Virus record (IMG/VR): IMGVR_UViG_3300044639_001522
Location: 1-34,556 of that record
Reading direction: 5' to 3' (one strand)
Length of the DNA: 34,556 bases
From: a virus
The position numbers and the translations under genes are program-made. Numbering within the stretch: position 1 is the stretch's first letter; every line of letters begins with the position of its first letter. Below, piece by piece: positions 32,053-34,556 of the stretch. The notes below the pieces were generated by a model, which ran no database searches, was not told where the DNA came from, and saw only the letters and a program-made list of their open reading frames with translations.

Positions 32053-32859
32053 TTAATCATCATCTGATATATCAATAATCGTTAACTTCTCGATTGTTGA
32101 TCTCATATCGGACGCTGCGGTAGATACTGATGCCGGACCAACTGTCCCCATAACCGCATCTCTCTTGTATTTTTCTTTCCGCGTGCCCACTAATGATTCT
32201 AACAGATTCTTCCTCCAGCGCCAAGCGCGCTCGATGATATTGAAGGCAGGGTGTTCTTGAAGTTGTATAATGGGTTCCTCGTCGCTATTGAAACCCACTA
32301 CGTTCTTTATCAGACCGTCTGGATTCTCATTCTCGTCTTTCCCCAATAGGATGAATGCCCTCATTTCCATAACATGCGTCGATGCTAGCATTGTCATAGT
32401 CGTTACCTCGGACATTGCGTCAGATTTAACGTCAAATTCGTCGATATATCGTTTCGTGTATTGATCTAATAGCATCCCTTCTATCGGACAGGGTTTTCCT
32501 TCCGGCACTCTTCCCAACTGCTGATGAAGAGGACATTGAAGTTTGAATGGGCATTTATCCCCATAGCATGTAATGGGCATGGAAGCCCTTAAGCCAGATG
32601 ATAACCTTTTAACACCTTGTGTGACGTTCTTCTTTTCTTGTTCCGTTAGGGTAAAACCAGCAGGGAGGTAATTGTCGATAATAGGAGTGAGTCCACCGTC
32701 ATAGAATTTGGATGGGACAAGTCCCTCTCCTTGTGGCGCTAGATTGTGCAGTGCTTCCTCTTCTTCGGGTAAGCCATCAAGTAATTGGTCAATAGTTGAA
32801 CGAGTAAAGTTGCTATCCAATTCTTCTACGCTTTTCATTGCCTGTTTCTTAACTTTCAT
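32053..32859 (-). CDS. Cys-motif packaging-region protein, possible small terminase-like protein
   Basis: A 268-residue protein, the first gene of the late operon. Residues 98-126 hold C98-x4-C103-x5-C109-x14-C124 (CYGDKCPFKLQCPLH ... GKPCPIE), a four-Cys pattern that could bind zinc or an iron-sulfur cluster; similar CP-rich segments occur in uncharacterised proteins near terminases of large phages. The C-terminal half is helical (MLLDQYTKRYIDEF, then EHPAFNIIERAWRWRKNLLESLVGTRKEKYKRD), a basic helical region suited to DNA or terminase contact. Small terminase subunits often precede terL, but here seven array genes and HNH lie between. The Shine-Dalgarno AAGGAT precedes ATG at 32859. The small terminase role is a weak inference. 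Confidence 0.5.
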   Translation of the reverse strand: MKVKKQAMKSVEELDSNFTRSTIDQLLDGLPEEEEALHNLAPQGEGLVPSKFYDGGLTPIIDNYLPAGFTLTEQEKKNVTQGVKRLSSGLRASMPITCYGDKCPFKLQCPLHQQLGRVPEGKPCPIEGMLLDQYTKRYIDEFDVKSDAMSEVTTMTMLASTHVMEMRAFILLGKDENENPDGLIKNVVGFNSDEEPIIQLQEHPAFNIIERAWRWRKNLLESLVGTRKEKYKRDAVMGTVGPASVSTAASDMRSTIEKLTIIDISDDD

Positions 32860-32900
32860 GTGAATCCTTATGATGGGTAAACAAAGTACCCTTAGAGTAG

Positions 32901-32930
32901 ATTATAGCATGGGTGAATATGGTGCATCAA
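32901..32930 (-). promoter_or_regulatory. Late operon promoter
   Basis: On the minus strand, TTGATG (32925-32930), an 18-base spacer, and a perfect TATAAT (32901-32906). Transcription would start near 32894 and read the Cys-motif gene, the array and terminase. With only one promoter in the first 7 kb, it probably controls entry into the packaging programme. Confidence 0.75.
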
Positions 32931-32953
32931 GGAATTAAGTACTTACACGGGTC

Positions 32954-32969
32954 TGTCCATATCTGGACA
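32954..32969. promoter_or_regulatory. Operator-like dyad, proximal copy
   Basis: TGTCCATATCTGGACA is an inverted repeat (TGTCCA ... TGGACA, 4-base centre). Its centre is about 67 bases upstream of the predicted late start. It shares GTCCATAT-x-TGGAC with the distal copy, so both probably bind one dimeric regulator. Confidence 0.75.
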
Positions 32970-32983
32970 ATATGTGGGTAAAT

Positions 32984-32999
32984 AGTCCATATGTGGACA
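32984..32999. promoter_or_regulatory. Operator-like dyad, distal copy
   Basis: AGTCCATATGTGGACA contains the dyad GTCCA-TATG-TGGAC. Its centre is 30 bases from the first copy, about three helical turns, so two dimers would sit on roughly the same face. The distance from the promoter suits an activator; it may equally act on plus-strand transcription. Confidence 0.75.
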
Positions 33000-33073
33000 G
33001 TGTATGAACAGAGTTGCAACAGAGTACAACAAGGGAACATCAGATAGCCCCTCTTTCCCGCGATATGCCTAAA

Positions 33074-33115
33074 TATCAATTAAAAGGTACAAATAGGGCT
33101 GTTTGTATCAATTAA
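33074..33115. repeat. Direct repeat TATCAATTAA, two copies, with internal dyad
   Basis: TATCAATTAA occurs at 33074-33083 and again at 33106-33115, 32 bases apart. Between them TACAAA (33088-33093) and TTTGTA (33102-33107) form a dyad with an 8-base centre. This arrangement suggests a second regulator site for the plus-strand leader. Confidence 0.55.
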
Positions 33116-33129
33116 TGAGTATTTATAAA
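33102..33129 (+). promoter_or_regulatory. Weak candidate plus-strand promoter
   Basis: TTTGTA (33102-33107), a 16-base spacer and TATAAA (33124-33129). The -35 box is poor. It lies before the mini-ORF and hairpin chain, so it is the best visible start for a leader transcript into the HAD gene. The box overlaps the dyad. Confidence 0.35.
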
Positions 33130-33178
33130 AAAATTATATGTAAAAAATGAAAAATCGAGAACGAAGGAGAATTTAATA

Positions 33179-33196
33179 GTGTGTAGAGGGTTCTAG
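33179..33196 (+). CDS. Candidate five-codon leader mini-ORF
   Basis: GTG-TGT-AGA-GGG-TTC-TAG would give a five-residue peptide MCRGF. AAGGAG (33164-33169) lies nine bases upstream, an excellent Shine-Dalgarno. The TAG stop (33194-33196) falls in the loop of the hairpin at 33188-33203. A leader peptide that controls hairpin choice is a possible reading, by analogy with translational attenuators. A chance match cannot be excluded. Confidence 0.3.
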   Translation: MCRGF

Positions 33197-33348
33197 CGAA
33201 CCCAGGGTTTTAATCTAAGTTCGCCAGATTTGAGGTGGGGCTGTTTTGAAGCTGCTCATGCCATACCGTAGAGAAGTAGGGTTGACATGAACAGCCGAAA
33301 AGGAGGGAGGGCTTTCAGTAACCTATAAAGAGACTTCAAGTCAGCCCT
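33188..33348 (+). ncRNA. Candidate structured leader RNA with alternative pairings
   Basis: A chain of helices: GGGTTC/GAACCC (33188-33203, loop TAGC); an alternative pairing of TCTAGCGAAC (33192-33201) with GTTCGCCAGA (33219-33228), 9 of 10 pairs, which cannot coexist with the first; GGCTGTT (33239-33245) with AACAGCC (33290-33296); and AGGGCT (33308-33313) with AGCCCT (33343-33348). There is no U-tract after the last stem. It resembles a riboswitch or attenuator in form, but I recognise no known RNA family. It lies 258 bases upstream of the HAD gene, on the same strand. Confidence 0.4.
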
Positions 33349-33560
33349 AATAAATTATAAGCTCCGAGAAACTTCAATGCAACAAAAATAATGTCCCGCG
33401 CGTATGCGCAATGCAAAAACCCTTATAGAACCGAAAAAATAAAAAAACAAAAAATCCCAGAATGCCGATTTTAGGAAAACCAAAAAAAATGGAGATGCAT
33501 TAGAACGCCCAAAAAGTGAGTCAAATATCCTAGTGTTTTTATTAAACATATAACAAAGTG

Positions 33561-33588
33561 ACTGATCCATTCGAGGTACGGGGTCAGT
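33561..33588 (+). promoter_or_regulatory. 5' UTR hairpin before the HAD gene
   Basis: ACTGATCC (33561-33568) pairs with GGGTCAGT (33581-33588), 8 pairs with one G-U and a 12-base loop, ending 18 bases before the start codon and just ahead of GAGGAG. It may affect mRNA stability or translation initiation. No U-tract follows, so it is not a standard terminator. Confidence 0.45.
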
Positions 33589-33606
33589 TCAAAACGAGGA
33601 GTTATT

Positions 33607-34185
33607 ATGAAAAAGATTACTGTTGAAGAATGCATTGCTTTAGTGTCTTCCGTCCTTGGTGTAGAGGAAGCTAATAGATATAGTAATCATATTGCACGAT
33701 TGCAAGATGTTACTGTTGCTGTTTCTTCATCTGGTGTTATCTGTGTTTTATATACAGATGATGGTGGTAATTCTTCTGATTTTGAGATTCATCTCATTCC
33801 TAAAAAGATTTATGTTGATGTCGATGGAACGTTATTAAATGGTTCATTAGATTCTAAATTTAAAACGATGGTATCTGAAGTTGGATTTGAGAAAACATTG
33901 TCTTGGTATAACGATTGTAATGTTAATGATTTGAGTGTGAATATGGAGTTAATTAATGAGTTAATTACGTTAAGGGAATTTGGTTATGTATTAGTACTAT
34001 GGACTAATAGAGGGGAATGTCAGAAGAAGATGACTAAGGAGAATCTTGGTGTGTATTGGAATATGTTTGATAGTCATGAATTTCATGACGGTAAGAAAGG
34101 TAAGTGTGTATTGGATGGAATGGTATATGACAATGAGAGTAAGTACTTGGCTTGTGGTGTTATGGGTAAGTTGATTAGTTTCTAG
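33607..34185 (+). CDS. HAD-superfamily hydrolase/phosphatase with an N-terminal extension
   Basis: A 192-residue protein. Residues 1-65 form a small N-terminal domain with no recognised match (HIARLQDVTVAVSSSGVICVLYT). Residues 67-192 are a compact HAD domain: motif I YVDVDGTLL with nucleophile D71 and acid D73, motif II LWTNRG (T133), a Lys-rich motif III (DGKKGK, 161-166), and motif IV VYDNES (D175 to E177). HAD enzymes dephosphorylate small molecules, nucleotides or proteins through an aspartyl phosphate. There is little cap domain, so the substrate may be a macromolecule or be exposed. The Shine-Dalgarno GAGGAG precedes ATG at 33607. Codons are strongly AT-ending, unlike the late genes, which suggests different timing or origin. 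Confidence 0.75.
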   Translation: MKKITVEECIALVSSVLGVEEANRYSNHIARLQDVTVAVSSSGVICVLYTDDGGNSSDFEIHLIPKKIYVDVDGTLLNGSLDSKFKTMVSEVGFEKTLSWYNDCNVNDLSVNMELINELITLREFGYVLVLWTNRGECQKKMTKENLGVYWNMFDSHEFHDGKKGKCVLDGMVYDNESKYLACGVMGKLISF

Positions 34186-34253
34186 TATGTAGTAGTAGGT
34201 GTTGTTAGTTAGGTAACATAAACGTGCGATTATGCACAAACAATGGAGTTATT

Positions 34254-34550
34254 ATGTCTAGTTTAAAAGAAGCGTTAGTGAATGTTAAGTCTGATGTAGT
34301 TAGTAGTGTTAAGGATGCGGATGTTGTTGCTCAAGCGACTAAGGCTATTGACGATTCATCTATGAAGATTAAGTCATATGCTGAGGAGCTTATAGCTAAA
34401 GGTAGAGCGAGTGAAGTAGGTAAGTTGGTAGAGAAGTGTCTAGTATGGTTAAAGGAGCAGTTAAGTAAGCTAGTAGGTTACTGTAAGGAGCTATGGGCGA
34501 AGATCGTAGCGTATTTTAGTGCGTCTGATAAATTGAAAATGGATCTGTAG
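34254..34550 (+). CDS. Small helical protein of unknown function
   Basis: A 98-residue protein. I chose ATG at 34254 rather than the upstream ATG at 34224, because GGAG lies seven bases before it and the leader GGAGTTATTATG is identical to that of the HAD gene. It is entirely helical and amphipathic by inspection: an N-terminal acidic/Ser region (SSLKEALVNVKSDVVSSVKD), then two long helices (SYAEELIAKGRASEV and VEKCLVWLKEQLSKLVGYCK), ending with a hydrophobic/Lys mix (ELWAKIVAYFSASDKLKMDL). There is no signal peptide. It could bind a membrane or a partner helix. The family was not recognised. Confidence 0.6.
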   Translation: MSSLKEALVNVKSDVVSSVKDADVVAQATKAIDDSSMKIKSYAEELIAKGRASEVGKLVEKCLVWLKEQLSKLVGYCKELWAKIVAYFSASDKLKMDL

Positions 34551-34556
34551 TATTGG

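Larger units (their letters stand above)
32860..33606. other. Divergent non-coding control region (747 bases)
   Basis: No convincing protein-coding gene of normal length is seen. The left part holds the minus-strand late promoter and two dyads. The centre (33007-33030) has an ACAGAGT direct repeat. Around 33074-33115 is a direct repeat pair plus a TACAAA/TTTGTA dyad. The stretch 33164-33348 holds a mini-ORF and a chain of hairpins. The stretch 33361-33560 is A-rich (long A runs, a GCGC-GTAT-GCGC hairpin at about 33399-33410), and 33561-33588 forms the last hairpin before the ribosome site of the HAD gene. It is AT-rich overall. Confidence 0.7.

Noticed and set aside
33188-33228. tRNA T-arm-like GGGTTC ... 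GAACCC
   Set aside because: The loop is four bases, not seven, and no acceptor or anticodon arms fit on either strand.
33549-33554. TATAAC as a -10 box directly before the HAD gene
   Set aside because: No matching -35 box 16-18 bases upstream; the region is A/T-rich enough to give this by chance.
33355-33570. Minus-strand 71-codon open frame in the divergent region
   Set aside because: It has no Shine-Dalgarno and is rich in Phe from the A-rich plus strand, with no protein-like pattern. Likely chance.

Overview
The window is part of the genome of a large contractile-tailed (myovirus-type) bacteriophage. The direct evidence is a head-to-tail set of recognisable virion genes on the minus strand: large terminase with Walker A/B and nuclease motifs, portal fused to a MuF-like domain, prohead protease fused to a scaffold, an HK97-type major capsid protein, a tail sheath and a tail tube. 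Shine-Dalgarno sites are of normal AGGAG type. Four promoter candidates read as sigma70-like, three of them good matches. The host is therefore an ordinary bacterium, but I cannot name it. No tRNA, CRISPR array, insertion sequence or integrase was seen.

Layout, read in the direction of minus-strand transcription (right to left). A late promoter at about 32.9 kb (TTGATG-18-TATAAT) has two matching dyads upstream of it. It leads into a Cys-motif protein near the terminase (32053-32859), then an array of seven Gly/Ala-rich glycine-zipper-like proteins with an HNH endonuclease inside it (27608-31948), then the large terminase (25658-27589). A second promoter (about 25.6 kb) precedes three small virion-type genes, a 701-residue protein of unknown function, and the portal. 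A third promoter (about 20.0 kb) precedes the protease/scaffold, a head protein and the major capsid gene. That unit ends at a strong intrinsic terminator (14921-14949). Next come fibre-like, Ig-like and decoration-like proteins (7829-14900), three neck/connector genes (5823-7839), sheath and tube (3360-5836), and a second terminator (3292-3327). Two more tube-fold paralogues follow, then a probable tail assembly chaperone pair in one frame separated by a single stop codon, and a truncated gene at the window edge with DEDD exonuclease-like motifs.

To the right, 32860-33606 is a 747-base divergent control region. On the plus strand it holds a candidate structured leader RNA, including a five-codon mini-ORF whose stop codon lies in a hairpin loop. 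Two AT-rich plus-strand genes follow: a HAD-family phosphatase and a small helical protein. They share an identical 12-base start-region leader.

The genes form a packaging, capsid and tail programme in near-gapless operons, with many ATGA or 1-base overlaps. The least explained parts are the glycine-zipper array with its recurrent hinge motif, the divergent control region with its leader RNA, and the exonuclease-like gene in the tail cluster.
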